Source: an uncultured Pelagibacteraceae bacterium
Lineage (GTDB): Bacteria > Pseudomonadota > Alphaproteobacteria > Pelagibacterales > Pelagibacteraceae
Direction of reading: 5' to 3'
NCBI GenBank assembly: GCA_902576045.1
Contig: CACGTU010000011.1
Location: 1-34,892, forward strand
DNA: 34,892 nt
The translations under genes and the position numbers were made by a program. A model generated the notes under the pieces. The model saw only the letters and a program-made list of their open reading frames with translations. It had not been told where the DNA came from and made no database searches. Shown here piece by piece: positions 23,593 to 34,787 of this stretch. How positions within the stretch are numbered: position 1 is the stretch's first letter; the number at the start of each line of letters is the position of its first letter.

Positions 23593-23784
23593 ATGAAAAA
23601 CCCTTTAAAATTTATTCAAGATGTAAAGCAAGAGGCTTTTAAAGTTACTTGGCCTACAGGCAAAGAAACATTGCAAGGAGCTCTTATGGTTGTTGCAATG
23701 GCTATTATTGCATCTTTATTCTTCTTGTTGCTGGATCAAGTTTTGAAGTTTTTTTTAGAATTAATTCTAAAGGTAAGTTTATAA
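23593..23784 (+). CDS. secE: Preprotein translocase subunit SecE
   Basis: A 63-residue inner-membrane protein of the SecYEG channel. The amphipathic segment QEAFKVTWPTGKET is the SecE signature, followed by one transmembrane helix (about 32-58). Bacterial short SecE proteins have this size. Its stop overlaps the nusG start by one base (TAATG), the near-universal secE-nusG pairing. Confidence 0.96.
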   Translation: MKNPLKFIQDVKQEAFKVTWPTGKETLQGALMVVAMAIIASLFFLLLDQVLKFFLELILKVSL

Positions 23785-24314
23785 TGAAAAATTGGTATAT
23801 AGTTCAATCTCATTCTAGTTTTGAAAACAAAGTTGCTGGTTTAATTAAAGAGGAGGCTGAAAAAGCAAAAGTTTCCGATAAAATTGAAGAAATTATTGTA
23901 CCAACCCATGACATTACTGAAGTAAAAAGAGGGAAAAGAATTCAAAGAAAAAAGAAGTATTTTCCTGGCTATGTGCTTATAAAAAGTGAAATGGATAATA
24001 AACTTTATCATATGATTAAAGGCATTAAGAGAGTAAGTGGATTTTTAGGTTCAAAAGGAATGCCAATTCCAGTTTCAGATAAAGAAATTGAGAAAATTCT
24101 AGGTCAAATAAAAGATGGTGTAGCACAACCAAAATCTGCTATAGAGTACAGCGTTGGTGAAAAAGTTCAGGTAATTGATGGACCTTTTGCATCCTTTAGT
24201 GGTCTTGTAGAAGATATTGATGAAGAGAAGTTAAGACTTAAAGTATCAGTTTCAATTTTTGGTCGTCCAACACCTGTTGATTTAGAATTTAACCAAGTAG
24301 AGAAAGCAAGTTAA
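23784..24314 (+). CDS. nusG: Transcription termination/antitermination factor NusG
   Basis: A 176-residue protein with an N-terminal NGN domain ([16 protein letters not shown] near the start, then [13 protein letters not shown]) that binds RNA polymerase, and a C-terminal KOW domain ([19 protein letters not shown]). It couples transcription with Rho or ribosomes. ATG 23784 is chosen because the NGN domain starts there and it overlaps the secE stop; the longer upstream frame from 23649 reads through secE in another frame. It overlaps rplK by one base. Confidence 0.97.
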   Translation: MKNWYIVQSHSSFENKVAGLIKEEAEKAKVSDKIEEIIVPTHDITEVKRGKRIQRKKKYFPGYVLIKSEMDNKLYHMIKGIKRVSGFLGSKGMPIPVSDKEIEKILGQIKDGVAQPKSAIEYSVGEKVQVIDGPFASFSGLVEDIDEEKLRLKVSVSIFGRPTPVDLEFNQVEKAS

Positions 24315-24742
24315 TGGCAAAAAAAGAAATAAGTGGATACATAAAGTTACAGATTAATGGTGGACAAGCAAATCCTGCGCCACCTGTTGGTCCTGCTTTG
24401 GGTCAGAGAGGAATTAATATCATGGAATTCTGTAAAGCATTTAATGAGAAAACAAAATCTTTTGCTGGAAAACCTGTACCAGTTATCATTACAGTATATA
24501 AAGACAAAAAATTTGACTTTGTTTTAAAGTCACCTCCAGCATCTCATTTTATTAAAGAAGCTGTAAAACTTAAAAGTGGTTCAAAAGAACCTGGGAGAAA
24601 TATAGTTGCATCAATTTCAAAAAAACAACTTGAAGAAATTGCTAAAAAGAAAATGGAAGACTTGAATGCACATGACTTAGAGGAAGCATCAAAAATTATT
24701 GCGGGATCAGCAAGATCAATGGGAATTGAGGTTAAGGAATAA
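24314..24742 (+). CDS. rplK: 50S ribosomal protein L11
   Basis: The 142-residue protein of the GTPase-associated centre. The N-terminal domain has the conserved proline-rich segment [20 protein letters not shown], and the C-terminal rRNA-binding domain holds [11 protein letters not shown]. Start and stop each overlap the neighbour by one base (TAATG), giving a coupled nusG-rplK-rplA run. Confidence 0.98.
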   Translation: MAKKEISGYIKLQINGGQANPAPPVGPALGQRGINIMEFCKAFNEKTKSFAGKPVPVIITVYKDKKFDFVLKSPPASHFIKEAVKLKSGSKEPGRNIVASISKKQLEEIAKKKMEDLNAHDLEEASKIIAGSARSMGIEVKE

Positions 24743-25431
24743 TGCCGTCAAAAAGATTTAAAAAATTACCAGAGAACACTAACACTCTACCATCAGAGAG
24801 CTTTGAGAAATTAGTATCATTAGTTAAACAGAATTGTACAACTAAATTCGATGAGTCTATTGATTTAAGTTTTCAAATTAATAACAAACAAAAAAAAAGT
24901 GAAATTAATATAAGAACTGCTGTTAATCTACCTGGTGGAACTGGAAAAACTGTAAAAGTTGCAGTTGTTTGTGAGGATAATAAATCTCAGGAAGCAAAAG
25001 ACGCCGGTGCAGATATTGTTGGAGGAGATGAGTTTGTAGAAAAAATTAAAGGTGGTGAATTAAATTTTGAAAAATTAATCTGTACCCCAGGCATGATGAT
25101 AAAACTATCGAAATTAGGTAAGGTTTTAGGTCCAAAAGGTTTAATGCCAAATCCTAAACTTGGTTCAGTAACAAATGATTTAGCAAAAGCTGTTTCTGAT
25201 GCAAAGTCTGGACAAGTGGAGATTAGAAACGATAAAGATGGAAATATTGGTGTCAGTATAGGAAAAAAATCTTTTGATGATGAAAAATTAGTTAAAAATT
25301 ATAATGCAATTATTGATGCATTAGAAAAAGAAAAAGCAAACAATACTCTTAAAGGTGATTTGGTTAAACAAGCATTTATAACATCATCTATGGGAGTTTC
25401 TTATAAAGTAAAATTAGGTAAGAGCATTTAA
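24742..25431 (+). CDS. rplA: 50S ribosomal protein L1
   Basis: A 229-residue L1-stalk protein. The signature CTPGMMIKLSKLGKVLGPKG and LMPNPKLGSVT are in the centre, and a C-terminal TSSMGVSYKV follows. In many bacteria L1 also represses the L11-L1 operon by binding its mRNA; a target stem-loop was not identified here, and the lack of a leader before rplK leaves little room. It overlaps rplK by one base, and rplJ starts 2 nt after its stop. Confidence 0.98.
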   Translation: MPSKRFKKLPENTNTLPSESFEKLVSLVKQNCTTKFDESIDLSFQINNKQKKSEINIRTAVNLPGGTGKTVKVAVVCEDNKSQEAKDAGADIVGGDEFVEKIKGGELNFEKLICTPGMMIKLSKLGKVLGPKGLMPNPKLGSVTNDLAKAVSDAKSGQVEIRNDKDGNIGVSIGKKSFDDEKLVKNYNAIIDALEKEKANNTLKGDLVKQAFITSSMGVSYKVKLGKSI

Positions 25432-25433
25432 TT

Positions 25434-25943
25434 ATGATGAATAAAGAGCAAAAGAAGCATTACATTAGTGATATGTCAACTCAGTTTGATAAATCTGAGG
25501 CTGTAATAGTTACTCATTATCAAGGTTTAACAGTTTCTCAGTTAGATGAATTAAGAAAACAAATGAGAGAACATGGTATTAAATTTAAAATAACTAATAA
25601 TAGAATTACAAAATTAGCTTTAGAAAAAACTAGATGTAAAGATTTATCAGATTTATTCAGTGGCCCAACAGCTGTAGCATTGTCTGAGGATGCAATTACA
25701 TCTGCTAAAATATTAACTAAGTTTTCTAAAGAGAATCAGAATTTAAAAATTTTAGGTGGTATAATGGGTTCTGACGTTTTAGATGTTGCAGGAGTTCAAA
25801 ATGTTGCGACATTACCATCTCTAGATGAAGCAAGAGCAAAAATAGTAGGTATTTTGAGGTCTCCAGCACAAAAAATTGCAAGTATTTTACTTGCGCCGGC
25901 GTCAAAAATCGCTATTTTAGCGCTCGAAAAATCAAAAAAATAA
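25434..25943 (+). CDS. rplJ: 50S ribosomal protein L10
   Basis: A 169-residue L10, the anchor of the L7/L12 stalk. [21 protein letters not shown] and [14 protein letters not shown] are typical N-terminal rRNA-binding segments, and the C-terminal helix that binds L7/L12 dimers follows [11 protein letters not shown]. Two ATGs (25434, 25437) are possible. Only 2 nt separate it from rplA, so the long leader that L10-L12 binds for autoregulation in E. coli cannot be present between these genes. Confidence 0.97.
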   Translation: MMNKEQKKHYISDMSTQFDKSEAVIVTHYQGLTVSQLDELRKQMREHGIKFKITNNRITKLALEKTRCKDLSDLFSGPTAVALSEDAITSAKILTKFSKENQNLKILGGIMGSDVLDVAGVQNVATLPSLDEARAKIVGILRSPAQKIASILLAPASKIAILALEKSKK

Positions 25944-25962
25944 CCAGGGACATTATACTAAT

Positions 25963-26334
25963 ATGGCTGACTTAAATAAAATTATAGAAGATTTATCAAG
26001 TTTGACTGTTGTAGAAGCAGCTGAACTTTCAAAACAACTTGAAGAAAAATGGGGTGTAACAGCAGCAGCAGCAGTTGCGGCAGCACCAGCGGCAGCAGCA
26101 GGTGCGGCGCCAGCAGAAGAAAAAGACGATTTTACAATTATGCTTACAGCAGCAGGTGATAAAAAAATAAATGTAATTAAAGAAGTTAGAGCTATCACTG
26201 CACTAGGATTAAAAGAAGCTAAAGATTTAGTCGAAGGAGCACCTAAAGAAGTTAAATCAGGTGTTAACAAAAAAGAGGCTGAAGAGATCAAGCAAAAACT
26301 TGAAGCAGCCGGCGCAAAAGTAGAACTTAAGTAA
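25963..26334 (+). CDS. rplL: 50S ribosomal protein L7/L12
   Basis: A 123-residue stalk protein that recruits translational GTPases. An N-terminal dimerisation helix ([22 protein letters not shown]) is followed by an alanine-rich flexible hinge (about 30-50) and the C-terminal domain with [24 protein letters not shown]. The hinge codons form a local GC-rich GCA/GCG tract within otherwise AT-rich DNA. A ribosome-binding site of the AGGGA type precedes the ATG by about 14 bp, not ideal. Confidence 0.98.
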   Translation: MADLNKIIEDLSSLTVVEAAELSKQLEEKWGVTAAAAVAAAPAAAAGAAPAEEKDDFTIMLTAAGDKKINVIKEVRAITALGLKEAKDLVEGAPKEVKSGVNKKEAEEIKQKLEAAGAKVELK

Positions 26335-26352
26335 TTTAAACAGGATTTTTTG

Positions 26353-26375
26353 CTGATTTAAATTTTTTAAATCAG
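26353..26375 (+). promoter_or_regulatory. Perfect hairpin in the rplL-rpoB spacer
   Basis: CTGATTTAAA (26353-26362) and TTTAAATCAG (26366-26375) form a perfect 10-bp stem around TTT, ending 8 bp before the rpoB ATG and just ahead of its AGG ribosome-binding site. The same spacer in E. coli holds an attenuator and an RNase III site. A role in adjusting rpoBC against ribosomal protein output is inferred. Confidence 0.55.
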
Positions 26376-26383
26376 TAGGTGTG

Positions 26384-29300
26384 ATGCAACTATCTTTTAC
26401 TAAAAAGAAAAACATAAGAAAAAGTTTCGGTAAACTAAAAGAGAGTTTATCTATTCCAAATTTAATTGAGGTTCAAAAAAACTCTTACAAAGAATTAACA
26501 GAATTCAAACAAGATGTTGAACAACATTTAATTAAAGGCTTTGATAGAGTATTTAAAAGCATTTTTCCAATCGAGGATTTAAACGACAAAGCAACTCTAG
26601 AATATGTTTCATATAAATTAGAAAAACCAAAATTTGATGTTGAGGAATGTATTACAAGAGGTTTAACTTATTCTGCAGCTCTTAAATGCACATTAAGATT
26701 AGTTGTTTATGAAATAGATCAGGAAAATAATACAAAAGATATCTTATCAGCAAAAGAACAAGAAGTTTATATGGGTGAGGTTCCAATGATGACTAACAGC
26801 GGTACTTTCATAACCAATGGTGTTCAAAGAGTTGTTGTTAATCAAATGCACAGAAGCCCTGGCGTATTTTTTGATCATGATAAAGGTAAATCGCACGCAA
26901 GTGGAAAACTGTTATTTAATTGCAGAGTAATACCTAATAGAGGTTCTTGGTTAGATTTTGAATATGATGTTAAAGACTTTCTTTATTTTAGAATTGATAG
27001 AAAGAAGAAAATATTAGTATCAACTTTACTTCAGGCACTTGGATTTTCAAAGAACGATATAGTCAACGAGTTTTATGAAAAAGACATTTATAATTTTGAT
27101 GAAAAACTAAATAAATGGAAAACTAAATTTGATCCTGAAAATTACAAATCCAAAAATTTTTCTGAGGAAGTAATAGATGCCAAAAATAATAAAGTCATTG
27201 TCAAACAAGGTGAAAAAATTAATTTTTTAACTGCAAAAAAACTTTCAAACGATGGACTTAAAGAAATATTCGTATCAAGCGAGTCTTTGTTTGGAAAGTT
27301 CCTTCATAAAGACATCCAAATAGGTGAAGAAGTATTTAAAATAGGTACAGAGTTAAATGATACTATTGTTCAAAAAATAATTGAAGCAAACATTAAATCT
27401 ATCGAAATTTCCAAGACAAATTCTATTACAAAAGGACCATACCTATTATTAACTTTGTTAAATGATAAAAATGAAAACAAAAATGATGCTATCACTGAAA
27501 TTTATAAAGTTTTAAGACCAGGAGAGCCACCAACTATTGAGATTGCGACTCAAATTTTTAATAATCTATTTTTCAGCTCAGACAGGTATGATTTGTCAGA
27601 TGTTGGAAGAGTAAAAATGAATTCTAGATTAAATCTTAATTGTTCAGATAAAATAACAATTCTTAGAAACGACGACATATTAGCTATTGTCCAAAAAATG
27701 TTAGATTTAAGAGATGGAAAAGATGAAATTGACGATATTGATCATCTTGGCAACAGGAGAGTTAGGTCCGTTGGTGAATTAGTTGAAAATCAAGCTCGTA
27801 TTGGCGTTTACAGAATGGAAAGAGCGATTAAAGAAAAAATGACCACTTTAGATGTTGAGTCTGCAATGCCACAGGATCTAATAAATGCTAAACCCTTAAC
27901 GATTTCTTTAAAAGATTTTTTTGCAACTTCTCAACTTTCTCAATTTATGGACCAAACAAATCCGTTATCAGAAATTACTCATAAAAGAAGAGTTTCTGCT
28001 TTAGGACCTGGTGGCCTTACAAGAGAAAGAGCAGGATTTGAGGTTCGTGACGTTCATCCAACACATTATGGAAGGATCTGCCCAATTGAAACACCTGAGG
28101 GGCCAAACATTGGTTTAATTAATAGTCTTTCTACTTATTCAAAAATTAACAAATATGGTTTTATAGAAAGTCCATACAAGAAAGTAGAAAATGGAGTCGT
28201 TCAAGATAAAATTGAATATCTTTCTGCAATGGAAGAAACTAAATTTACAATTGCTCAAGCCAATTCTGTTATAGATAAAAACGGTAAATTTAAAGAAGAT
28301 CTTGTATCTTGTAGAGAAAACCTAAACTTTATTTTATCAAAACCAGAAAATATTGATTACATCGATGTATCGCCAAAACAATTAGTCTCAGTTGCTGCGT
28401 CTTTAATTCCATTTTTAGAAAATGATGATGCCAACAGAGCATTAATGGGATCAAACATGATGAGGCAGGCTGTACCTTTATTAAAACCTGAAGCACCACT
28501 AGTTGGAACTGGTATTGAAAGTGATGTAGCTTTAGATTCTGGTGTTACAATTGTTGCAAGAAGAGATGGAGTTGTTGATAAAATTGATGGAAAAAGAATT
28601 GTAATTAAAGCGTCAAATGAAAAAGATTATTCTCAATCAGGTGTTGATATTTATAACTTACAAAAATTTAAAAGATCAAATCAAAATACTTGTATTAATC
28701 AAAAGCCATTAGTTAGAGTCGGTGATAAAGTTAAATCAGGAGATATTATAGCAGATGGTCCATCAACTAAAATTGGTGAACTTGCTCTAGGTAAAAATGT
28801 TACTGTAGCGTTTATGCCATGGCAAGGTTACAATTTTGAAGACTCAATTCTTATTTCTGAGAGATGTGTAACTGATGATGTATTTACCTCGATACATATT
28901 GAGGAGTATGAAGTGATGGCGCGTGATACAAAATTAGGTGAAGAGGACATTACAAGAGATATACCTAACGTAAATGAAGAAGCTTTGAAAAATTTAGATG
29001 AATCCGGTATGGTTTATATAGGTGCGGAAGTAAAACCAGGAGATATACTAGTTGGAAAAGTAACTCCAAAAGGAGACTCAGCTTCAGGACCTGAAGAAAA
29101 GTTATTAAGATCAATATTTGGAGAAAAAGCAATCGATGTTACTGATACATCTTTAAAAATGCCTAGTGGAAGTGGAGGTATTGTTGTTGATGTAAGAGTT
29201 TTTAATAGACACGGTATAGAAAAAGACGAAAGATCAATTACAATTGAAAGGGCAGAGATAGAAAGCGTTCAAGAAGATAAAAAAGTTGAGGAAGAAATTT

Positions 29301-30466
29301 TAGAGAGAAGCATTAAACAAAGAGTAACATCGTTTTTAGCTGGCTCTTCACTAGATAAAAAAATAAAAGATTTAGATGCTGGAACTAAATTAGATGAGTA
29401 TAAAATTAATAGTTTATTAATTTCTGATTTATTTAAAGTAACTACAAATGATGCCAAAAATTCAGACTTATTATCACAACTTAAAGAGCAATATAATAGT
29501 GCAAAAAAAGATATTCAGGATCGTTTTGAAGATAAAGTGTTAAAAATCAGACAAGGTGATGATTTATTACCAAGCGTCATGAAAATGGTAAAAGTCTTTG
29601 TAGCTATTAAAAGAAGACTTAGACCAGGTGATAAAATGTCGGGAAGACATGGTAATAAAGGAGTAGTTAGTAAAATTGTTCCAGTAGAAGATATGCCGTA
29701 TAGAGAAAATGGAAAACCAGTTGATATAGTTTTAAATCCATTAGGAGTACCTAGTAGAATGAATGTAGGTCAAATTTTAGAAACTCATCTAGGGTGGTCT
29801 TGCACTGAACTTGGTGAAAAATTAAAAAATTTAGTTAATGAAAATCAGAAAAAGATTGAAAAAACAGAAAAAATGAAAACATTTTTAAAATCTGTTTATG
29901 GTGATGATGTTTATGAGGAAAACATCGATAAATTAACAAACACAGAATTTGAAGATCTATGTGATAACATTCAAAATGGTGTCCCAATAGCGACACCAGT
30001 TTTTGATGGCGCTAAAGAGCAGGATGTAACAAACATGCTAGATTTAGCTGAACTTCCAAACTCTGGACAAACAAATCTATGGGATGGAAGAACGGGTGAA
30101 AAATTTGATAGACCAGTAACTGTTGGAACAATTTATATGCTAAAGTTACATCACCTTGTTGAAGATAAAATCCATGCAAGATCAACTGGACCTTATAGTT
30201 TGGTTACTCAACAACCACTCGGTGGTAAAGCCCAATTAGGTGGACAGAGATTTGGTGAAATGGAAGTATGGGCATTAGAAGCATATGGTGCCTCATATAC
30301 TTTACAAGAAATACTGACAGTAAAATCAGATGATGTAGCTGGAAGAGTAAAAGTTTATGAAACGATAGTTAAAGGTGAAGAGAACTTTGAGTCTGGAATA
30401 CCAGAGTCGTTTAATGTTTTGGTAAAAGAAATAAAGTCATTAGCACTAAATGTGGAGTTAAATTAA
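26384..30466 (+). CDS. rpoB: DNA-directed RNA polymerase subunit beta
   Basis: About 1,360 residues, full length for a proteobacterial beta subunit. The rifampicin-pocket region near residues 513-550 ([11 protein letters not shown], then [14 protein letters not shown]) keeps the usual sensitive residues, so no resistance change is visible. [12 protein letters not shown] and the C-terminal [18 protein letters not shown] complete the catalytic-site and clamp segments. A GTG (26381) precedes the ATG (26384); the ATG with [17 protein letters not shown] matches the usual start. It is followed 1 nt later by rpoC. Confidence 0.99.
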   Translation: MQLSFTKKKNIRKSFGKLKESLSIPNLIEVQKNSYKELTEFKQDVEQHLIKGFDRVFKSIFPIEDLNDKATLEYVSYKLEKPKFDVEECITRGLTYSAALKCTLRLVVYEIDQENNTKDILSAKEQEVYMGEVPMMTNSGTFITNGVQRVVVNQMHRSPGVFFDHDKGKSHASGKLLFNCRVIPNRGSWLDFEYDVKDFLYFRIDRKKKILVSTLLQALGFSKNDIVNEFYEKDIYNFDEKLNKWKTKFDPENYKSKNFSEEVIDAKNNKVIVKQGEKINFLTAKKLSNDGLKEIFVSSESLFGKFLHKDIQIGEEVFKIGTELNDTIVQKIIEANIKSIEISKTNSITKGPYLLLTLLNDKNENKNDAITEIYKVLRPGEPPTIEIATQIFNNLFFSSDRYDLSDVGRVKMNSRLNLNCSDKITILRNDDILAIVQKMLDLRDGKDEIDDIDHLGNRRVRSVGELVENQARIGVYRMERAIKEKMTTLDVESAMPQDLINAKPLTISLKDFFATSQLSQFMDQTNPLSEITHKRRVSALGPGGLTRERAGFEVRDVHPTHYGRICPIETPEGPNIGLINSLSTYSKINKYGFIESPYKKVENGVVQDKIEYLSAMEETKFTIAQANSVIDKNGKFKEDLVSCRENLNFILSKPENIDYIDVSPKQLVSVAASLIPFLENDDANRALMGSNMMRQAVPLLKPEAPLVGTGIESDVALDSGVTIVARRDGVVDKIDGKRIVIKASNEKDYSQSGVDIYNLQKFKRSNQNTCINQKPLVRVGDKVKSGDIIADGPSTKIGELALGKNVTVAFMPWQGYNFEDSILISERCVTDDVFTSIHIEEYEVMARDTKLGEEDITRDIPNVNEEALKNLDESGMVYIGAEVKPGDILVGKVTPKGDSASGPEEKLLRSIFGEKAIDVTDTSLKMPSGSGGIVVDVRVFNRHGIEKDERSITIERAEIESVQEDKKVEEEILERSIKQRVTSFLAGSSLDKKIKDLDAGTKLDEYKINSLLISDLFKVTTNDAKNSDLLSQLKEQYNSAKKDIQDRFEDKVLKIRQGDDLLPSVMKMVKVFVAIKRRLRPGDKMSGRHGNKGVVSKIVPVEDMPYRENGKPVDIVLNPLGVPSRMNVGQILETHLGWSCTELGEKLKNLVNENQKKIEKTEKMKTFLKSVYGDDVYEENIDKLTNTEFEDLCDNIQNGVPIATPVFDGAKEQDVTNMLDLAELPNSGQTNLWDGRTGEKFDRPVTVGTIYMLKLHHLVEDKIHARSTGPYSLVTQQPLGGKAQLGGQRFGEMEVWALEAYGASYTLQEILTVKSDDVAGRVKVYETIVKGEENFESGIPESFNVLVKEIKSLALNVELN

Positions 30467-30467
30467 T

Positions 30468-33400
30468 ATGAGTAAAGAATTAACAGATTTATTTAAAGGT
30501 TCCGAAATTTCAGAAGCTCAAAATTTTAATAGCATTAAGATTACATTAGCTAGCCCTGAAAAAATTAAATCCTGGACATATGGTGAGATAAAAAAACCTG
30601 AAACAATAAATTATAGAACATTTAGACCAGAAAAAGATGGCTTGTTCTGTGCAAGAATTTTCGGCCCAATAAAAGATTATGAGTGTTTGTGTGGAAAATA
30701 CAAACGAATGAAATTTAGAGGAATTATATGTGAGAAATGTGGTGTTGAAGTTACAAAATCAAATGTAAGAAGAGAAAGAATGGGACACATAAACCTTGCT
30801 ACCCCTGTTGCTCATATATGGTTTTTAAAGTCTCTACCTAGCAGAATATCATTGGCTATTGATATGAAACTTAAAGAGGTTGAGCGAGTTCTTTATTTTG
30901 AAAATTTTATAGTTATTGAACCTGGATTAACTGGACTAAAGAAAAATCAATTACTTGGTGAAGAGGAATTAATTAAATATCAAGATGAATATGGTGAAGA
31001 GTCTTTTACAGCGGGCATTGGCGCAGAGGCAATTCTTGAAATTTTAAAATCAATCAATCTTGAAGAGGAAAAAAATATTCTAATCAAAACAATAAAAGAG
31101 ACTAAATCAAAAGTATCAGAAGAAAGATCAATAAAAAGGTTAAAGCTAATTGAATCTTTTATAGAAACTGGAAATAAGCCGGAATGGATGATTTTAACAA
31201 CAATTCCTGTTATTCCTCCAGAATTAAGACCTCTAGTACCATTAGATGGCGGCAGATTTGCAACCTCAGATTTGAACGACCTATATAGAAGAGTAATAAA
31301 TCGAAATAACAGATTAAAGAGATTAATGGATCTTAAAGCTCCAGATATTATTGTCAGAAACGAGAAAAGAATGCTTCAAGAATCTGTTGATGCATTATTT
31401 GACAATGGAAGAAGAGGCAGAGTTATTACTGGGACAGGCAAAAGACCATTAAAATCTTTAGCTGAAATGTTAAAAGGTAAACAAGGAAGATTTAGACAAA
31501 ATTTATTAGGTAAAAGAGTAGATTACTCAGGGAGATCGGTAATAGTCGTTGGGCCAGATCTAAAACTACATGAATGTGGTCTTCCAAAAAAAATGGCGCT
31601 TGAATTATTCAAACCATTTTTATACGCAAGATTAAATAAGTTAGGCTTAGCATCAACAATTAAACAAGCAAAAAAATTAGTTGAAAGAGAGAGAAATGAA
31701 GTTTGGGATGCATTAGAGTTAATAGTTAGAGAACACCCGGTCATTTTAAATAGAGCTCCAACACTTCATAGATTGGGAGTACAAGCTTTTGAACCAAAAC
31801 TTATTGAAGGAAATGCCATAGAACTTCATCCATTAACTTGCGCTGCATTTAATGCTGACTTTGATGGTGATCAAATGGCTGTACACGTTCCACTAAGTTT
31901 AGAGGCACAATTAGAGGCAAGAGTACTAATGATGTCTACTAATAATATTTTAAGTCCATCTAATGGCAAACCGATAATTGTTCCTAGTCAGGACATGATT
32001 TTAGGAATTTATTACTTATCTCAGCCACCATATCAAAAAGATAGAGTAGAAGGCTATTTTGTTAACACATCCGAAATAGAACATGCGCTTGAAATTGGTC
32101 AAATCAAAGTCCACTCAAGAATAGTTTCAAGATTTAAAACTGTTGATGAGAAAGGAAATACTAAATTTGAAAAACACATTAGCACAGCAGGAAGATTTTT
32201 ATTATCAAATTTAATACCAAAAAATGTTAATAATAAATTTTCATTAGTAGATAGACTTCTACCTAAAAAAGTTGTTTCAGAAGTTATTGATCATGTTTTT
32301 AGGTTCTCAGGACAAAAAAGTACAGTAATATTCTGTGACAAGTTAAAAGATTTAGGTTTTAAACACGCGTTCAAAGCTGGAATTTCATTTGGTAAAGATG
32401 ATCTGGTTATACCGGATAATAAACAACAATTAATTGATGAGACAAAAAAATTAATTTCAGATTATGAAAACCAATATGCTGAAGGATTGATCACAAGAGG
32501 TGAAAAATATAACAAAGTCATCGATGCATGGTCAAAATGTACCGATAGAGTTGCGTCTGAGATGATGAAAAGGATTTCTGCTACTGAGGTTACTGAAGAT
32601 GGTCTTAAAATAAATTCAGTATTCATGATGGCAGATAGTGGTGCAAGAGGATCTGCTGCGCAAATGAAGCAATTAGCTGGAATGAGAGGTTTGATTGCGA
32701 AACCATCAGGTGAAATTATCGAGTCACCTATTACTTCAAATTTTAAAGAAGGTTTAACAGCTCTTGAATACTTTAATTCGACACACGGAGCTAGAAAAGG
32801 TTTAGCTGATACAGCTTTGAAAACTGCAAGTTCAGGATATTTAACACGAAGATTATGTGATGTTGCTCAAGATTTAACTATTACAAAACCCAAGTGTGAT
32901 ATGAAATGTGGATCTATTAAACTTACAGAAGTCTTAGAAGGTGGAAACATAATGGTAAGTTTATCCGAGAGAGCTCTTGGTAGAGTTGCAGCAAAAGATG
33001 TAAAAAATCCATTAACTGGTGATATTTTAATAAAGAAAAATGAAATGATAGATGAAGCAGGATGTGAAAAAATTGATGCGGCTGGAGTAAAAAGTATAAA
33101 TGTATACTCTGTAATGACATGTAAAGCAAAAGAGGGTGTTTGCGCAACCTCATATGGAAGAGACTTATCTAGAGGTAAAATGGTCCATGTTGGTGAAGCT
33201 ATTGGAATGATTTCTGCTCAATCAATTGGTGAACCAGGCACACAATTAACAATGAGAACGTTTCACGTTGGCGGAACTGCATCTGTAAAACAAGAATCAC
33301 AAATTGTATCGAGCTCAGATGGAATATTAAAAATTGTGAATACCAATTTATTAGAAGACTCAAAGAAAAATCAAATAGTTATGGGGAGAAATACTGAGCT

Positions 33401-34634
33401 TTCAATAGAAGATGGAAACGGATTACAAGTAGCTTCTTACAAAGTTCCTTATGGTTCAAAACTATTTTTTCAAAACGATGATAAAATTAAAAAAGGTGCA
33501 AAGATATGTGAATGGGACCCTTACACAACACCTGTAATTGCAGAAAAGGATGGAATTGCTAATTATGTTGATTTAATTGATGGAGTTTCGCTTGCTGAAA
33601 CCATTGATGATGCTACGGGAATTTCAACAAAAGCAGTTGTTGATTGGAAAACACAATCTAAAAATACTGATCTAAAACCAAGAATTACACTTAGAGATGC
33701 AAAAGGTAATGTAATTAAAAAAGCAGATGATAATGAAGCTAGATATTATTTAGTTCCAGACTCAATTTTATCTGTAAAAGATGGCCAAAAAATTTCAGCA
33801 GGTGACGTTATTGCAAGATTACCTAAAGAAACAACTAAAACAAAAGACATTACTGGAGGTTTACCAAGAGTAGCAGAATTATTTGAAGCAAGAAAAGCTA
33901 AAGACAGTGCGATAATTGCTGAAAATGATGGAAAAGTAATTTTTGGAAAAGAGGTAAGAGGCAAACAAAGAGTAACTATCGAGTCGGAGAATGGTGAAAC
34001 TTCTAGTTACTTAATTCCTAAAGGAAAACATATCAATTTTAATCAAGGTGAAAAAATTAAAAAAGGAGAATATCTATTAGACGGTCAACCATTGCCTCAT
34101 GATATTTTAAGAATTTTAGGTATTGAAGAATTGACTGAATACTTTGTTAATCAAGTTCAAGATGTTTATAGACTTCAAGGAGTAATAATTAACGATAAAC
34201 ACATTGAAGTAATTTTAAGACAAATGCTTAAAAAAATTGAGGTTAAAGAACCAGGTGATAGCAGCCTTTTACCTGGAGAGGTTATAGATAGAATTAAATT
34301 TGATCAACTTAATGAAAATTTAAAAGCTGACCGTAAAAACCCAGCAGTTGGTGAGAGAGTTTTGATGGGAATTACAAAAGCATCACTACAAACAGAGTCA
34401 TTTATATCTGCTGCATCATTCCAAGAAACAACAAGGGTATTAACTGATGCTGCAATAAAAGGTAAAGTTGATAAATTAGTTGGATTGAAAGAAAATGTTA
34501 TTGTTGGGCGACTAGTTCCTGCTGGTACAGGTTCAATTAAGAACAATTGGAATAGAAAAGCGCTAGATGATGATAAAAAATTCCTAACTGAACAAGAGAC
34601 CTCAGAACCATCAGAAGCTCAAATTAATCAATAA
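30468..34634 (+). CDS. rpoC: DNA-directed RNA polymerase subunit beta'
   Basis: 1,388 residues, complete. The N-terminal zinc site [20 protein letters not shown], the catalytic Mg-binding motif NADFDGDQ beginning at residue 462 and the second zinc site (CDMKCGSI with later [13 protein letters not shown]) are all visible. The trigger-loop region [14 protein letters not shown] is intact, and the C-terminal [19 protein letters not shown] follows. The start is 1 nt after the rpoB stop, so the two chains should be made in step. About 150 bp of non-coding sequence follows before rpsL. Confidence 0.99.
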   Translation: MSKELTDLFKGSEISEAQNFNSIKITLASPEKIKSWTYGEIKKPETINYRTFRPEKDGLFCARIFGPIKDYECLCGKYKRMKFRGIICEKCGVEVTKSNVRRERMGHINLATPVAHIWFLKSLPSRISLAIDMKLKEVERVLYFENFIVIEPGLTGLKKNQLLGEEELIKYQDEYGEESFTAGIGAEAILEILKSINLEEEKNILIKTIKETKSKVSEERSIKRLKLIESFIETGNKPEWMILTTIPVIPPELRPLVPLDGGRFATSDLNDLYRRVINRNNRLKRLMDLKAPDIIVRNEKRMLQESVDALFDNGRRGRVITGTGKRPLKSLAEMLKGKQGRFRQNLLGKRVDYSGRSVIVVGPDLKLHECGLPKKMALELFKPFLYARLNKLGLASTIKQAKKLVERERNEVWDALELIVREHPVILNRAPTLHRLGVQAFEPKLIEGNAIELHPLTCAAFNADFDGDQMAVHVPLSLEAQLEARVLMMSTNNILSPSNGKPIIVPSQDMILGIYYLSQPPYQKDRVEGYFVNTSEIEHALEIGQIKVHSRIVSRFKTVDEKGNTKFEKHISTAGRFLLSNLIPKNVNNKFSLVDRLLPKKVVSEVIDHVFRFSGQKSTVIFCDKLKDLGFKHAFKAGISFGKDDLVIPDNKQQLIDETKKLISDYENQYAEGLITRGEKYNKVIDAWSKCTDRVASEMMKRISATEVTEDGLKINSVFMMADSGARGSAAQMKQLAGMRGLIAKPSGEIIESPITSNFKEGLTALEYFNSTHGARKGLADTALKTASSGYLTRRLCDVAQDLTITKPKCDMKCGSIKLTEVLEGGNIMVSLSERALGRVAAKDVKNPLTGDILIKKNEMIDEAGCEKIDAAGVKSINVYSVMTCKAKEGVCATSYGRDLSRGKMVHVGEAIGMISAQSIGEPGTQLTMRTFHVGGTASVKQESQIVSSSDGILKIVNTNLLEDSKKNQIVMGRNTELSIEDGNGLQVASYKVPYGSKLFFQNDDKIKKGAKICEWDPYTTPVIAEKDGIANYVDLIDGVSLAETIDDATGISTKAVVDWKTQSKNTDLKPRITLRDAKGNVIKKADDNEARYYLVPDSILSVKDGQKISAGDVIARLPKETTKTKDITGGLPRVAELFEARKAKDSAIIAENDGKVIFGKEVRGKQRVTIESENGETSSYLIPKGKHINFNQGEKIKKGEYLLDGQPLPHDILRILGIEELTEYFVNQVQDVYRLQGVIINDKHIEVILRQMLKKIEVKEPGDSSLLPGEVIDRIKFDQLNENLKADRKNPAVGERVLMGITKASLQTESFISAASFQETTRVLTDAAIKGKVDKLVGLKENVIVGRLVPAGTGSIKNNWNRKALDDDKKFLTEQETSEPSEAQINQ

Positions 34635-34662
34635 AATTAGGCAAAATTTAACTGCTTTTAGT

Positions 34663-34690
34663 TTGACAAATACAATTTCTAATGTATTTT
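34663..34690 (+). promoter_or_regulatory. Putative sigma70-type promoter of rpsL (str operon)
   Basis: TTGACA (34663-34668), 16-bp spacer, TATTTT (34685-34690). The -35 hexamer is a perfect consensus match. Position between rpoC and rpsL would give a leader of about 90 nt. Confidence 0.6.
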
Positions 34691-34740
34691 GGCCATGTTT
34701 TTGGTTGGAATGTAGTGACTTGATCGCTAAACGCTGCCAC

Positions 34741-34760
34741 AAATAACCTGTCAGTTATTT
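34741..34760 (+). promoter_or_regulatory. Hairpin in the rpsL leader
   Basis: AAATAAC (34741-34747) and GTTATTT (34754-34760) form a 7-bp perfect stem around CTGTCA, about 28 bp before the rpsL ATG. No T-run follows, so it is more likely a leader structure than a terminator. Confidence 0.4.
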
Positions 34761-34787
34761 CATCAAAAATAAATAAAATATAAATTT

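Noticed and set aside
23649-23783. Longer N-terminal extension of NusG
   Set aside because: It reads through secE in another frame; the NGN domain begins at ATG 23784, which overlaps the secE stop.
26050-26120. GCA/GCG tandem tract as a microsatellite or recombination site
   Set aside because: Explained by alanine codons of the L7/L12 flexible hinge.
25953-26291. 112-codon minus-strand frame opposite rplL
   Set aside because: Alanine-rich shadow of the L7/L12 hinge codons.
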